Origin: Oliverpabstia intestinalis
GTDB taxonomy: Bacteria; Bacillota; Clostridia; Lachnospirales; Lachnospiraceae
Direction of reading: 5' to 3'
NCBI RefSeq assembly: GCF_009696065.1
Contig: NZ_VUMS01000022.1
Location: 1-46,211 of the forward strand
Length of the DNA: 46,211 nucleotides
Position numbers and translations under genes: made by a program. The notes beneath the pieces were generated by a model. The model ran no database searches. It was not told where the DNA came from and worked only from the letters and a program-made list of their open reading frames with translations. Below are positions 32,399-40,682 of the stretch, piece after piece (position 1 is the stretch's first letter; each line of letters starts with the position of its first letter).

Positions 32399-33592
32399 AT
32401 GGGTATTATCAGAGCTATCAGACAGACGATTGGCGGAACACTCGCTGATCAGTGGCTGGAAGTCATAGAGCCGGAAAATATGGGAGATCAGACAGTACTG
32501 ACTGCAGGTATCCGCACCGGAAAAGGAGCGAACCGAAAGGGTGGAAAAGACAGCATCTCTAACGGATCAGTGATTCATGTATATGAGGGACAGTTCATGA
32601 TGCTGTTAGACGGCGGACGGATCGTGGATTACAGTGCGGAACCGGGATATTTTACCGTGGATAATTCTTCTATGCCATCCATGTTCAGTGGAAGCCTGGA
32701 CGATGTGGTGAAGAATTCTTTTGACCGGTTTCGTTTTGGCGGTACAGCACCCACTTCACAGAAAGTGCTGTATCTGAACCTGCAGGAGATTAAAGGAATT
32801 CGTTTCGGAACCAGAAACCCCATCAGCTATTTTGATAATTTTTATAATGCAGAATTATTTTTGAGAGCCCACGGAACTTATTCGATCCGAATCACGGATC
32901 CGATCAAGTTCTATGTGGAAGCCATTCCGAAAAATAAAGATCAGGTAGAGATCACAGATATCAACGAACAGTATCTGTATGAATTTCTGGATGCACTGCA
33001 GTCTTCCATCAATCAGATGTCAGCAGATGGTATGCGGATCTCCTATGTGCAGTCAAAGAGCCGGGAACTGTCAAAATATATGGCGGAAACACTGGATGAA
33101 GACTGGAAACAGACCAGAGGTATGGAGATCCAGGCGGTAGCTATCGCGAGCCTGTCCTATGATGACAAATCTCAGGAACTTCTGAATATGAGAAATCAGG
33201 GAGCTATGCTCCAGGATCCGTCCATTCGGGAAGGTTATATGCAGGGAGCTTTTGCAAGAGGGATGGAAGCCGCAGGAAGCAATGCAAACGGCAGTACCAT
33301 GGGCTTCATGGGAATGCAGATGGGCGCACAGATGGGCGGCAATATGGCAGCTTCCATGTCAGCAGCCAATCAGCAGCAGATGATCCGGAACCAGCAGATG
33401 CAGCAGGAGGCAGCGACAGCACATCATGCACAGAATGAGCCGGATATCTGGATCTGCAGCTGTGGACAGAAGAATACAGGAAAGTTCTGCAGTGAGTGTG
33501 GACGTCCCCGCCAGACCGGAGCATGGATCTGCAGCTGCGGACAGAAGAATACAGGAAAGTTCTGCAGTGAATGTGGAAAATCAAGACCATAA
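32399..33592 (+). CDS. SPFH-domain protein with twin zinc ribbons (YdjI-like)
   Basis: 397 residues from ATG 32399 with AAAAAGGAG in front. Residues about 1-290 are the 'virion core protein'/SPFH-like domain (GIIRAIRQTIGGTLADQWLEVI, KGGKDSISNGSVIHVYEGQ, RTHGTYSIRI-like strand, MAETLDEDWKQTRGMEIQ). A Met/Gly/Gln-rich segment (about 300-340) follows, then two almost identical zinc ribbons (ICSCGQKNTGKFCSECG). Orthologues of B. subtilis YdjI act at the membrane with YdjG, YdjH and PspA under envelope stress. The next two genes are the matching zinc-ribbon (YdjG-like) and TPM (YdjH-like) proteins. No pspA is nearby. Confidence 0.88.
   Translation: MGIIRAIRQTIGGTLADQWLEVIEPENMGDQTVLTAGIRTGKGANRKGGKDSISNGSVIHVYEGQFMMLLDGGRIVDYSAEPGYFTVDNSSMPSMFSGSLDDVVKNSFDRFRFGGTAPTSQKVLYLNLQEIKGIRFGTRNPISYFDNFYNAELFLRAHGTYSIRITDPIKFYVEAIPKNKDQVEITDINEQYLYEFLDALQSSINQMSADGMRISYVQSKSRELSKYMAETLDEDWKQTRGMEIQAVAIASLSYDDKSQELLNMRNQGAMLQDPSIREGYMQGAFARGMEAAGSNANGSTMGFMGMQMGAQMGGNMAASMSAANQQQMIRNQQMQQEAATAHHAQNEPDIWICSCGQKNTGKFCSECGRPRQTGAWICSCGQKNTGKFCSECGKSRP
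33449..33577 (+). repeat. In-gene tandem duplication of a zinc ribbon
   Basis: 33449-33502 and 33524-33577 are 54-nt copies with two mismatches, repeating at 75 nt. Both encode WICSCGQKNTGKFCSECG. Confidence 0.9.
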
Positions 33593-33661
33593 GACTTTTG
33601 CAGAAAGAGATGCAGAAAAGATAAAGAAAGTATATCCGTACAGAAAGATGAGGAGAAAATC

Positions 33662-34720
33662 ATGGAGGTAGTCAGTTTCAAATGCCCCAATTGCGGGGGC
33701 GAACTGGTATTTGATCCAAATACTCAAAACTACTCCTGTCCTTATTGTAATTCTGAGTTTTCTCAGGAACAGATCGATACGATGCAGAAAGGAAAACAGC
33801 CGTCTCAGGAATCTGAGGCGGCTGATTCTGCAAAAGGGCAGGAACAGGAAGAAGCGGCAGTGTATGTGTGCCCGAACTGTGGAGCCGAGATTGTGACAGA
33901 TCCGACAACAGCGGCCACAGAATGTTATTATTGTCAGAGCCCGGTGGTATTATCGGAAAGAGTTTCCGGAGAGTATCTGCCCCAGGAGATCATTCCCTTT
34001 GCGATAGACCGGAAAAAAGCGGAGGAAATCTTTTTACAGAATATGAAAAAGAAGAAATTTGTTCCCCGTGGATTCTTCAGCGCAAAACAGATTGAAAAAA
34101 TGAGCGGTGTGTACTTTCCATACTGGATGGTGGACTGGCGGGGAGATGCCGCAATGGAGGCGGAAGCCACCAAAGTCCGCACCTGGAGAACCGGTGATAC
34201 GGAATATACGGAAACACAGTTCTACCGGGTGTACCGGGAAGGAAATGTGGAATTTGACGATATGCCGAAGATCGCCCTGCAAAAAGCCAATCGGAAGTTA
34301 GTAGAAGGTGTGCAGCCGTATGACCGGAAGGCGGCAAAACAATTTTCTATGGGTTATCTCTCCGGTTTTCAGGCGGAGCGCCGGGATCTTGAAAAAGAAG
34401 CGTTCGGAGCGGAGATCGCACGGGATACGGAACAATATGCAAAAAGAGTACTCGAAAATGATATGCGCGGTTACACGACGGTACGACCGGTTCATCAGCA
34501 GGTGGGCAACCGACAGGAGCGGTGGCGTTATGCGCTGGTTCCTGTGTGGGTGATGACCTACAAGGGCAAAAACGGAAAAATCTATTATTATACCATTAAC
34601 GGACAAAACGGCAAGGTGTGTGGAGAACTTCCGGTGGATTATAAGAAACTGAGTCTGGTATCGACATTGATCACCGGTGTGGTATTTCTTTTAGGACTGG
34701 CAGGAGGATTGTTGTTATGA
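33662..34720 (+). CDS. Zinc-ribbon membrane protein (YdjG-like)
   Basis: 352 residues. Two N-terminal TFIIB-type zinc ribbons are visible: CPNCGGELVF...CPYC (about 8-30) and CPNCGAEIV...CYYC (about 71-95). The central region (FAIDRKKAEEIFLQNMKKKKFVPRGF, YFPYWMVDWRGDA, YALVPVWVMTYKGKNGKIYYY) matches the YdjG family, and a C-terminal membrane helix (about 334-351, LITGVVFLLGLAGGLLL) anchors it. AGATGAGGAG precedes the ATG. It sits between the SPFH and TPM genes and overlaps the TPM start by 4 nt (ATGA), so it is translationally coupled and probably part of one membrane complex. Molecular role unknown. Confidence 0.85.
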   Translation: MEVVSFKCPNCGGELVFDPNTQNYSCPYCNSEFSQEQIDTMQKGKQPSQESEAADSAKGQEQEEAAVYVCPNCGAEIVTDPTTAATECYYCQSPVVLSERVSGEYLPQEIIPFAIDRKKAEEIFLQNMKKKKFVPRGFFSAKQIEKMSGVYFPYWMVDWRGDAAMEAEATKVRTWRTGDTEYTETQFYRVYREGNVEFDDMPKIALQKANRKLVEGVQPYDRKAAKQFSMGYLSGFQAERRDLEKEAFGAEIARDTEQYAKRVLENDMRGYTTVRPVHQQVGNRQERWRYALVPVWVMTYKGKNGKIYYYTINGQNGKVCGELPVDYKKLSLVSTLITGVVFLLGLAGGLLL

Positions 34721-35535
34721 GAATGAGAAAAAAGACGGGATACCTTCTGTTGATGCTTCTGCTGTTGTTGCTGGTCCCGGTGGCTGTGTGGGCGGATAAA
34801 ACCACGGTAGACGATCAGGCAGGACTTTTTTCACAGGAGGAAGAACAGGAACTTACCGATCGAATCGTGGAACTTACGACAGACTGGAACATGGATTTTG
34901 TGGTAGTGACGACAGAAGATGCGGAAGGCAAGACCTCCGAGGAGTATGCGGATGATTACTATGACTATAACGGATATGCGGAGGACGGAGCCCTGTATCT
35001 GATCGACCTGGACAACGGTTCGGTGTGGATCTCCACGGCGGGAAAGATGATCCGGTATCTGACGGATGAGAGAATTGATGTGGTGATCGATGCCGGATAC
35101 GATAGTCTGAAAGCAAAGAATTATGCAGATGGTATTCTGGAGATGCTGAATGAGACAGAGAGCTATCTGGAAGACGGCATTCCTTCGGATCAGTATAATT
35201 ATGATACAGAGACGGGAAAGATATCAAGATACCGCAGTATTACGGTCTATGAAGCAATCGGAGCGGCTGTGATCGCACTTTTGTGCGGTGGAGGATTTGC
35301 AGCGGCTGTTCTGGGATCTTACCGGTTAAAAAGAAAAACGTATCGGTATCCGTATGAGAGCCGGGCAAAGGTGCATTTTACGAGAAGGGATGATCAGTTC
35401 CGCCATCGAAGCATTACACAGCGGAGAATCCCGCGGGAACCACCGTCCGGAGGTGGCGGAGGTGGCGGCGGACAGAGTTCCGTACATACTTCCGGCAGTG
35501 GCACCTCACACGGTGGTGGCGGTCGGAGCCTGTAA
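34717..35535 (+). CDS. TPM-domain membrane protein (YdjH/YgcG-like)
   Basis: 272 residues. A signal peptide (1-25, LLLMLLLLLLVPVAVWA) leads to the TPM domain (about 28-150: TVDDQAGLFSQEEEQELTDRI, DFVVVTTEDAEGKTSEEYADDYYD, GSVWISTAGKMIRYLTDERID). A second membrane helix lies at about 185-205 (AIGAAVIALLCGGGFAAAVL), and the cytoplasmic tail is basic and Gly-rich, ending in GGGGGGG and SGSGTSHGGGGRSL as in YgcG proteins. It ends the SPFH/zinc-ribbon/TPM trio, overlapping the preceding gene by 4 nt. TPM domains are implicated in membrane protein quality control or repair; the exact activity here is unknown. Confidence 0.9.
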   Translation: MRMRKKTGYLLLMLLLLLLVPVAVWADKTTVDDQAGLFSQEEEQELTDRIVELTTDWNMDFVVVTTEDAEGKTSEEYADDYYDYNGYAEDGALYLIDLDNGSVWISTAGKMIRYLTDERIDVVIDAGYDSLKAKNYADGILEMLNETESYLEDGIPSDQYNYDTETGKISRYRSITVYEAIGAAVIALLCGGGFAAAVLGSYRLKRKTYRYPYESRAKVHFTRRDDQFRHRSITQRRIPREPPSGGGGGGGGQSSVHTSGSGTSHGGGGRSL

Positions 35536-35591
35536 TATTTTATACGATTCAGACTTGCTAAAGATGTTTTGTTTCATTTGTGAAAAAATTC

Positions 35592-35620
35592 TTGCACCGG
35601 ATGACAATGTATGGTAATAT
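35592..35620 (+). promoter_or_regulatory. Promoter of the ACT-hom operon
   Basis: TTGCAC (35592-35597) and TAATAT (35615-35620), 17-nt spacer, 66 nt before the ACT gene start. Confidence 0.65.
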
Positions 35621-35686
35621 CTTTTGGGTGACTACAAATGTGTTTCTGATACGAACATGCAGAGCCACAGGAAAGAAAGAGAAGAC

Positions 35687-36130
35687 ATGGAAAAAAAGAC
35701 AAAATATTATGTGGTAAGAGAGAAAGCAGTGCCGGAGGTACTCTTAAAAGTGGTTGAAGCCAAGAGGATTCTGGATTCCGAGCGGGCAACCACGGTGCAG
35801 GAGGCAACCGAGCAGGTAGGCATCAGCCGCAGTTCTTTTTACAAATACAAAGACGATATTTTTCCTTTTCATGATCAGGCAAAAGGAAGAACAGTTACCT
35901 TTATTTTGCAGATGGATGATAAACCGGGGATACTTTCGGATATTCTGCGCACCGTTGCTGAATTTCGAGGAAATATCCTGACCATTCATCAGAGTATTCC
36001 AATTAACGGAATCGCAACGCTGACGCTGAGTGTGGAGATTTTGCCGGAAGCCGGAGACGCGGAAGATATGATCGGCCAGATGGAACAGCAGACAGGTGTA
36101 CATTATTTGAAAATATTAGGCAGGGAGTAA
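35687..36130 (+). CDS. ACT domain-containing regulator (PheB-like)
   Basis: 147 residues from ATG 35687; the open frame extends 21 codons upstream without a good site. Residues about 1-65 hold a helix-turn-helix-like segment (ATTVQEATEQVGISRSSFYKYKDDIFPF). Residues about 70-147 are an ACT domain (TVTFILQMDDKPGILSDILRTVAEFRGNILTIHQSIPINGIATLTLSVEI) that would bind an amino acid. This UPF0735/PheB-type protein regularly precedes hom in Clostridia. It is 6 nt before hom, so co-translated. It probably regulates aspartate-family or phenylalanine genes; the ligand cannot be read from sequence. Confidence 0.88.
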   Translation: MEKKTKYYVVREKAVPEVLLKVVEAKRILDSERATTVQEATEQVGISRSSFYKYKDDIFPFHDQAKGRTVTFILQMDDKPGILSDILRTVAEFRGNILTIHQSIPINGIATLTLSVEILPEAGDAEDMIGQMEQQTGVHYLKILGRE

Positions 36131-36136
36131 AAACAG

Positions 36137-37354
36137 ATGATACAGATTGCAGTATTAGGCTACGGCACAGTGGGATCCGGTGTGGTGGAAGTGATCAACC
36201 GGAACCAGGAAAGCATCAATAAAAAAGCAGGAGAAGAGATCAACATCAAGTATGTACTTGACCTGAGAGATTTCCCGGGAGATCCGGTACAGGAAAAGAT
36301 TGTTCATGATTACGAAGTGATCGCCAACGATCCGGAGATCAAGATCGTAGTGGAAGTAATGGGCGGAACCAATCCGGCGTACACATTCGTTAAGAGAGCG
36401 CTGGAGAGCGGCAAATCCGTATGTACTTCCAATAAAGAACTGGTTGCGAAACACGGTGTGGAACTGATCCGGATCGCAAAGGAGAAAAACTGCAACTTCT
36501 TATTTGAAGCAAGCTGCGGTGGCGGTATTCCGATCATCCGGCCGCTGAACTGTTCTCTGACCGCAGATGAGGTCGACGAGATCAGCGGTATCTTAAACGG
36601 AACAACAAACTATATTTTAAGCAAGATGACAAGCGATGGTTCCGAGTTTGAGGATGTGCTGAAGAATGCACAGGAACTCGGCTATGCGGAGCGCAACCCG
36701 GCAGCTGATATCGAGGGCTGGGATGCCTGCAGAAAGATCGCGATTCTTTCTTCTCTGGCATACGGTCATCATGTGGATTTTGAGGAGATCTATACCGAGG
36801 GAATCACGAAGATCACTTCCGCGGATATCCGTTATGCAAAGGCATTTGGCGCAACCATCAAGCTTCTGGCCAGCAGCAAGCGGATCGGGGACAAGTACTA
36901 TGCGATGGTATGCCCGGTTATGATCAACGGTGACAGCCCGCTGTTCAGCGTCAACGATGTATTTAATGCGATCGTGATCCATGGCAATATGCTGGGGGAT
37001 GCGATGTTCTACGGAAGCGGCGCAGGAAAACTGCCGACAGCCAGCGCGGTTGTAGCTGATGTGGTAGATGCAGCCAAACACCTGAACCGTTTTATCATGA
37101 CGGGATGGAGCAGTGAGAAACTGGAAATGATCGATGTTAGTCAGGTAGAGAGCAGATTCTTCGTCCGCATGAAAGGCAGCTACACAGAGAGCCTTGCAAA
37201 AGTGGAAGAAGTGTTCGGAACCATCGATGCGAAGGTTGTCGCAGAGGTTGGTAAAGAATTTGGATTTATTACCTCTAAGATGAAAGAGGAAGAATACAGA
37301 GCGAAAGCAGCACAGTTCGATAACATTATCGGCATGATCCGGGTTCGCTTCTAA
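36137..37354 (+). CDS. hom: Homoserine dehydrogenase
   Basis: 405 residues. Reduces aspartate semialdehyde to homoserine, the branch to threonine and methionine. The NAD(P)-binding loop is LGYGTVGSGVVE; the middle carries NKELVAKHG, FEASCGGGIPIIRPL, SGILNGTTNYIL and the signature DIEGWDACRKIAILSSLAYG with the catalytic Lys. A C-terminal ACT domain (about 330-405, RFFVRMKGSYTESLAKVEEVF) probably mediates threonine inhibition. CAGGGAG precedes the ATG. It is downstream of the ACT regulator and closed by a terminator, with lysC following under its own promoter. Confidence 0.97.
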   Translation: MIQIAVLGYGTVGSGVVEVINRNQESINKKAGEEINIKYVLDLRDFPGDPVQEKIVHDYEVIANDPEIKIVVEVMGGTNPAYTFVKRALESGKSVCTSNKELVAKHGVELIRIAKEKNCNFLFEASCGGGIPIIRPLNCSLTADEVDEISGILNGTTNYILSKMTSDGSEFEDVLKNAQELGYAERNPAADIEGWDACRKIAILSSLAYGHHVDFEEIYTEGITKITSADIRYAKAFGATIKLLASSKRIGDKYYAMVCPVMINGDSPLFSVNDVFNAIVIHGNMLGDAMFYGSGAGKLPTASAVVADVVDAAKHLNRFIMTGWSSEKLEMIDVSQVESRFFVRMKGSYTESLAKVEEVFGTIDAKVVAEVGKEFGFITSKMKEEEYRAKAAQFDNIIGMIRVRF

Positions 37355-37368
37355 GAAAGAAAAATGAG

Positions 37369-37422
37369 AAAATGACATGTCTGTGCAGTTCTGAAAAAGG
37401 ACTGCGGGCATGTCATTTTTTA
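37369..37422 (+). terminator. Intrinsic terminator after hom
   Basis: AATGACATG (37371-37379) pairs with CATGTCATT (37409-37417), inner GTGCAGT/ACTGCGGG strengthens it, and TTTTTT follows. Confidence 0.85.
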
Positions 37423-37528
37423 CGCGGACAACGAGTCAAAGATTTCAGGGAAAATTCGTGTGGAAAAAACATGTGACCGTGCAGGAAAGAATGGATAAAA
37501 ACTTTGAAAACAATCGTTGTGGAAGCGG

Positions 37529-37557
37529 TTGACGCATGGAAAAAAAGGGTTTATCAT
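37529..37557 (+). promoter_or_regulatory. Promoter of lysC
   Basis: TTGACG (37529-37534) and TATCAT (37552-37557), 17-nt spacer. Confidence 0.7.
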
Positions 37558-37623
37558 TTAGTGCATATCCATGTGAGAGCGCCTGAAAACGGGGGTATCA
37601 CGAATGGAAATACAGCAGAGGCA

Positions 37624-37660
37624 GGAAGCGGATTACGCCACAGCAGGCTGATCCGCTTCT
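37624..37660 (+). promoter_or_regulatory. Leader hairpin ahead of lysC
   Basis: GGAAGCGGAT (37624-37633) pairs with ATCCGCTTCT (37651-37660), 28 nt before the start codon. No T run follows. It could modulate translation or mRNA stability; no known riboswitch pattern was recognised in the 130-nt leader. Confidence 0.35.
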
Positions 37661-37688
37661 GTTTGCGTAGAAACACAGGAGGAGAAAC

Positions 37689-38903
37689 ATGTTAATCGTG
37701 AAAAAGTTCGGCGGCACTTCGGTGGCGGACAAAGAACGCATTTTCAATGTGGCAAAGCGATGCATCCGTGATTATCAGAACGGAAACGATGTGGTAGTGG
37801 TTTTATCTGCCATGGGAAAATACACGGACGAGCTGATTGCCAAAGCAAAAGAAATTAATCCAAATCCATCTAAGAGAGAGATGGACATGCTGTTTACCAT
37901 CGGGGAACAGATGTCGGTGTCTCTGATGGCCATGGCGATGGATGCACTGGGTGTACGTGCCATTTCCCTGAATGCATTCCAGGTAGCCATGCACACGACA
38001 AGCAATTACAGCAATGCAAGACTTAAAAAGATCGATACCGAGCGGATCCGCCGGGAGCTTGATGACCGTAAGATCGTGATCGTCACAGGTTTCCAGGGGA
38101 TCAACAAGTACAACGATTACACAACCCTTGGAAGGGGTGGTTCCGACACGACGGCAGTAGCTCTGGCAGCAGCGCTTCATGCGGATGCCTGCGAGATCTA
38201 TACGGACGTAGATGGTGTCTACACCGCTGACCCGAGACTGGTGCCGACAGCGAGAAAGTTAAATGCGATCACCTATGATGAGATGCTGGATCTGGCGACT
38301 CTCGGAGCAGGTGTGTTACATAACCGATCGGTGGAGATGGCGAAAAAATACGGCGTACCGCTGGTGGTACGTTCCAGTCTGAATGAATCTGAAGGTACTG
38401 TTGTCAAGGAGGTTGTAAAGAAAATGGAAAGAATGTTGATCAGCGGCGTTGCCCTGGACAAAGATGCAGACCGTATCTCCGTAATCGGAATCAAGGATGC
38501 ACCGGGTAGTGCGTTTAAATTATTTAATACACTGGCAAAGAAGAATATTAATGTGGATATTATCATCCAGTCTGTGGGACGTGAGGGAACGAAGGATATT
38601 TCCTTTACGGTTGCCCATGATAATCTGAAAGAGGCGATTGAACTGCTCGAAGAGTATCAGGAAGTGCTTGGGTTTGAGAGAGTGGACTATAACTGTGAGG
38701 TTGCAAAGCTGTCAATCGTAGGTGCGGGCATGATGTCCAACCCGGGTGTGGCTGCGAAGATGTTTGAGTGCCTGTATAATGAGAACGTGAATATCAATAT
38801 GATCGCGACCTCCGAGATCCGGATCACGGTACTGGTGAACAGTGAGGATGCGGTTCGGGCGATGAATGCGGTGCATGATGCGTTTGGGCTGGCTGAGGCG
38901 TAA
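37689..38903 (+). CDS. lysC: Aspartate kinase
   Basis: 404 residues, monofunctional. Phosphorylates aspartate, the entry to lysine, threonine and methionine. Catalytic domain: VKKFGGTSVADKERI, FTIGEQMSVSLMAMAM, GFQGIN, TTLGRGGSDTTAVALAAAL, YTDVDGVYTADPRLV. Two ACT domains follow (about 265-335, ISVIGIKDAPGSAFKLFNTL; about 340-404, AKLSIVGAGMMSNPGVAAKMF), the usual site of lysine/threonine feedback. AGGAGGAGAAAC serves the ATG. It has its own promoter and leader hairpin. The third long palindromic element begins 39 nt after its stop, and no T-tailed terminator is seen. Confidence 0.97.
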   Translation: MLIVKKFGGTSVADKERIFNVAKRCIRDYQNGNDVVVVLSAMGKYTDELIAKAKEINPNPSKREMDMLFTIGEQMSVSLMAMAMDALGVRAISLNAFQVAMHTTSNYSNARLKKIDTERIRRELDDRKIVIVTGFQGINKYNDYTTLGRGGSDTTAVALAAALHADACEIYTDVDGVYTADPRLVPTARKLNAITYDEMLDLATLGAGVLHNRSVEMAKKYGVPLVVRSSLNESEGTVVKEVVKKMERMLISGVALDKDADRISVIGIKDAPGSAFKLFNTLAKKNINVDIIIQSVGREGTKDISFTVAHDNLKEAIELLEEYQEVLGFERVDYNCEVAKLSIVGAGMMSNPGVAAKMFECLYNENVNINMIATSEIRITVLVNSEDAVRAMNAVHDAFGLAEA

Positions 38904-38941
38904 AATAATTAGTTTGATATAGGTTTGTTGCTAAAGAGGAC

Positions 38942-39131
38942 GTGGCGAGCCCCGGAGGGATCCAGGGTGAGACAACGTGGGCAGGGCAACTTTGAACTAG
39001 CCACTAACTACGACTATATTCACTTGGGTCAGCTGACCCAAGCGAAAGTCTCCGTAAGTGTCGGATTTCAAAGCTTGCCCTAAGCGCCCACAAAGTGTTG
39101 TCTCACCCTGGATCCCTCCGGGGCTCGCCAC
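38942..39131 (+). repeat. Long palindromic structured element, copy 3
   Basis: 190 bp. The outer arms 38942-38976 and 39097-39131 are 35 bp and perfectly complementary (GTGGCGAGCCCCGGAGG at the tip), extended by GTGGGC/GCCCAC. The core is AACTTTGAACTAGCC, TAACTACGACTA, a perfect central hairpin CTTGGGTC/GACCCAAG (39023-39042), AGTCTCCGTAA and GTCGGATTTCAAAGCTT. No T run follows. It lies between lysC and the converging DUF975 gene; the remaining ~145 bp hold no gene, only a CCGGGGA/TCCCCGG dyad at the DUF975 stop. Confidence 0.9.
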
Positions 39132-39277
39132 TGGTTTTGGCAGGAACTAATGTGGTGAAAGTTGCTGTCTTTGGTAGTATATTTTGGGAAAATCAGAAGA
39201 GAGAATAGAATGTAAAAAACATGCGATTTTTTTACTTAGAGGTAATGGATACCCGCCTTCTTGCGTCCGGGGAACGA

Positions 39278-40033
39278 TTATACCTCCCCGGTGATCTTCC
39301 GGTAGAAGTTTGCCATCGTAACCTGCATATAAGGGATCACCCACAAAAGTCCGATCCCGCATGCGATTGCGCCCAGCAGGTAGATTCCGATGAAGCTAAG
39401 CTGTAGATAAAAGAGTTTTCCCTTCTTTCCTCTCATGATCCGCACACTTTCTTTGAGTGCCTGTATGGCTTCGATGTCGATGTAGTCTGTCAGGAAGAAC
39501 ATGGTCTGACTGAACATCAGGGAGAGGATCAGGTAGATCACAAGCCCCACGCACAGGACAGCGGCGCCGGCAAGGAGAAGAGTTACGGACTTCTGACGGT
39601 AGCCGCAGATACAAAGTGTGCTTCCCGGGAGGATACACAGGTAGGTCAGAAGAAGGATCACACCCTGCGCCAGGATCGCACGGTCCGGATGGTGTTTGAA
39701 ACCGAAGAAAAGATCCTGAAAGCGGATGTCATAGCCTCTGGCGGTATCAAGAGCGGTCTTTAACAGACCGATATTCAGTACCGACAGGATCAGCGAGAGA
39801 ATAAAGGTCGACAGATAATAAACCACAGTATGGCTGATGCCAAGAGTTTCTACGGTGGCTGAAGTAGCAGTCAGCGGGTTCAGGATGGATGAGGTTCCAA
39901 GCACCAGGTCCATCAGATTAGAAGCGACCAGTGTGATCAGGATATAGAGCACATTGATCCCGATAAATGTTCCGTATTTTCCCGAAAGCTGGTTTCGGGT
40001 CATTTTTTTCAGTTCCTTTGATGAAATATTCAT
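39278..40033 (-). CDS. DUF975 integral membrane protein
   Basis: 251 residues with about six membrane helices (LYILITLVASNLMDLVL, VVYYLSTFILSLILSVLNIGL, GVILLLTYLCILPG, AAVLCVGLVIYLILSLMF, FYLQLSFIGIYLLGAIACGIGLL). The N-terminus MNISSKELKKMTRNQLSGKYG and the internal ALKESVRIMRGKKGKLFYLQLSF are DUF975 hallmarks. Function of the family is unknown. It lies 24 nt downstream of the next reverse-strand gene, so both form an operon. Confidence 0.9.
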   Translation of the reverse strand: MNISSKELKKMTRNQLSGKYGTFIGINVLYILITLVASNLMDLVLGTSSILNPLTATSATVETLGISHTVVYYLSTFILSLILSVLNIGLLKTALDTARGYDIRFQDLFFGFKHHPDRAILAQGVILLLTYLCILPGSTLCICGYRQKSVTLLLAGAAVLCVGLVIYLILSLMFSQTMFFLTDYIDIEAIQALKESVRIMRGKKGKLFYLQLSFIGIYLLGAIACGIGLLWVIPYMQVTMANFYRKITGEV

Positions 40034-40057
40034 AAGTTAAATACCCTCCATAAACAA

Positions 40058-40420
40058 TCACATACCGCCCTGGTACATCTCATAAAACTGCTGATACTGC
40101 TGGATGAATTCCGGGAAATTCTGATAGACGGTGACTGCTGCATAAATAAAGATGGCGATACCAAGGCAAAGACCGATACTGGAAAGAATACATCCCAGTC
40201 TTGCCTGGGAATCCATCTTATCTCCTTTGCGGGAAAGGAGAGCAAATAAAATACCGAGTGCCCCTACCGGAAAAGAAAGTCCGCTGACCAGAAAGAACAG
40301 GGAAAGCGTTCCGGCGGTCATGGAAGCGGAACTGAAAGCATTTCCACGTTTCGGCGGCGGAGTCATCCGCTGTTCCTCCTCCTGCCAGGAGCCGGGATTT
40401 GGCTGTTGATCGTTGTACAT
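40058..40420 (-). CDS. Small two-helix membrane protein (DUF4190-like)
   Basis: 120 residues. A polar N-terminus (MYNDQQPNPGSWQEEEQRMTP) precedes two membrane segments at about 32-62 (MTAGTLSLFFLVSGLSFPVGALGILFALL) and 77-97 (LGCILSSIGLCLGIAIFIYAA), a pattern of DUF4190-like proteins, then a Tyr/Gln-rich tail. An AGGAGG lies before the ATG at 40420. First gene of a two-gene reverse operon with the DUF975 protein. Function unknown. Confidence 0.8.
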   Translation of the reverse strand: MYNDQQPNPGSWQEEEQRMTPPPKRGNAFSSASMTAGTLSLFFLVSGLSFPVGALGILFALLSRKGDKMDSQARLGCILSSIGLCLGIAIFIYAAVTVYQNFPEFIQQYQQFYEMYQGGM

Positions 40421-40585
40421 GATGATAACCTCCTGTTTTAAAATAGGTAATATTTATGAAAAACAGATTTGTTTCAATTTTTCAGTTATCTTTCAGTATA
40501 CCACAGAAGTACTGCAGTCGAAAGCAGGAAAATCAGAATTTGACGGAATATAGCAGTGATCGCAGGGGCACAGGAAAAATCGGCA

Positions 40586-40615
40586 TTGACAAGGAAACCT
40601 GCCTTTTGGTAAGGT
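40586..40615 (+). promoter_or_regulatory. Candidate promoter of tex
   Basis: Consensus TTGACA (40586-40591) with a weak TAAGGT (40610-40615), 18-nt spacer. The rest of the 262-bp gap holds the divergent leader of the reverse operon and one palindromic repeat. Confidence 0.45.
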
Positions 40616-40641
40616 AGTACAGGACACAATGAAAGAAAAAC

Positions 40642-40667
40642 GTAACTGTGAAGTAGTGGGCAGTTAC
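40642..40667 (+). repeat. REP-like palindrome, copy 10 (short form)
   Basis: GTAACTGTGAAGTAG then GGGCAGTTAC; the ribosome site AAAGGAG starts two bases after it, so a stable hairpin here would sit against the tex start region. Confidence 0.72.
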
Positions 40668-40682
40668 AAAAGGAGACTATAC

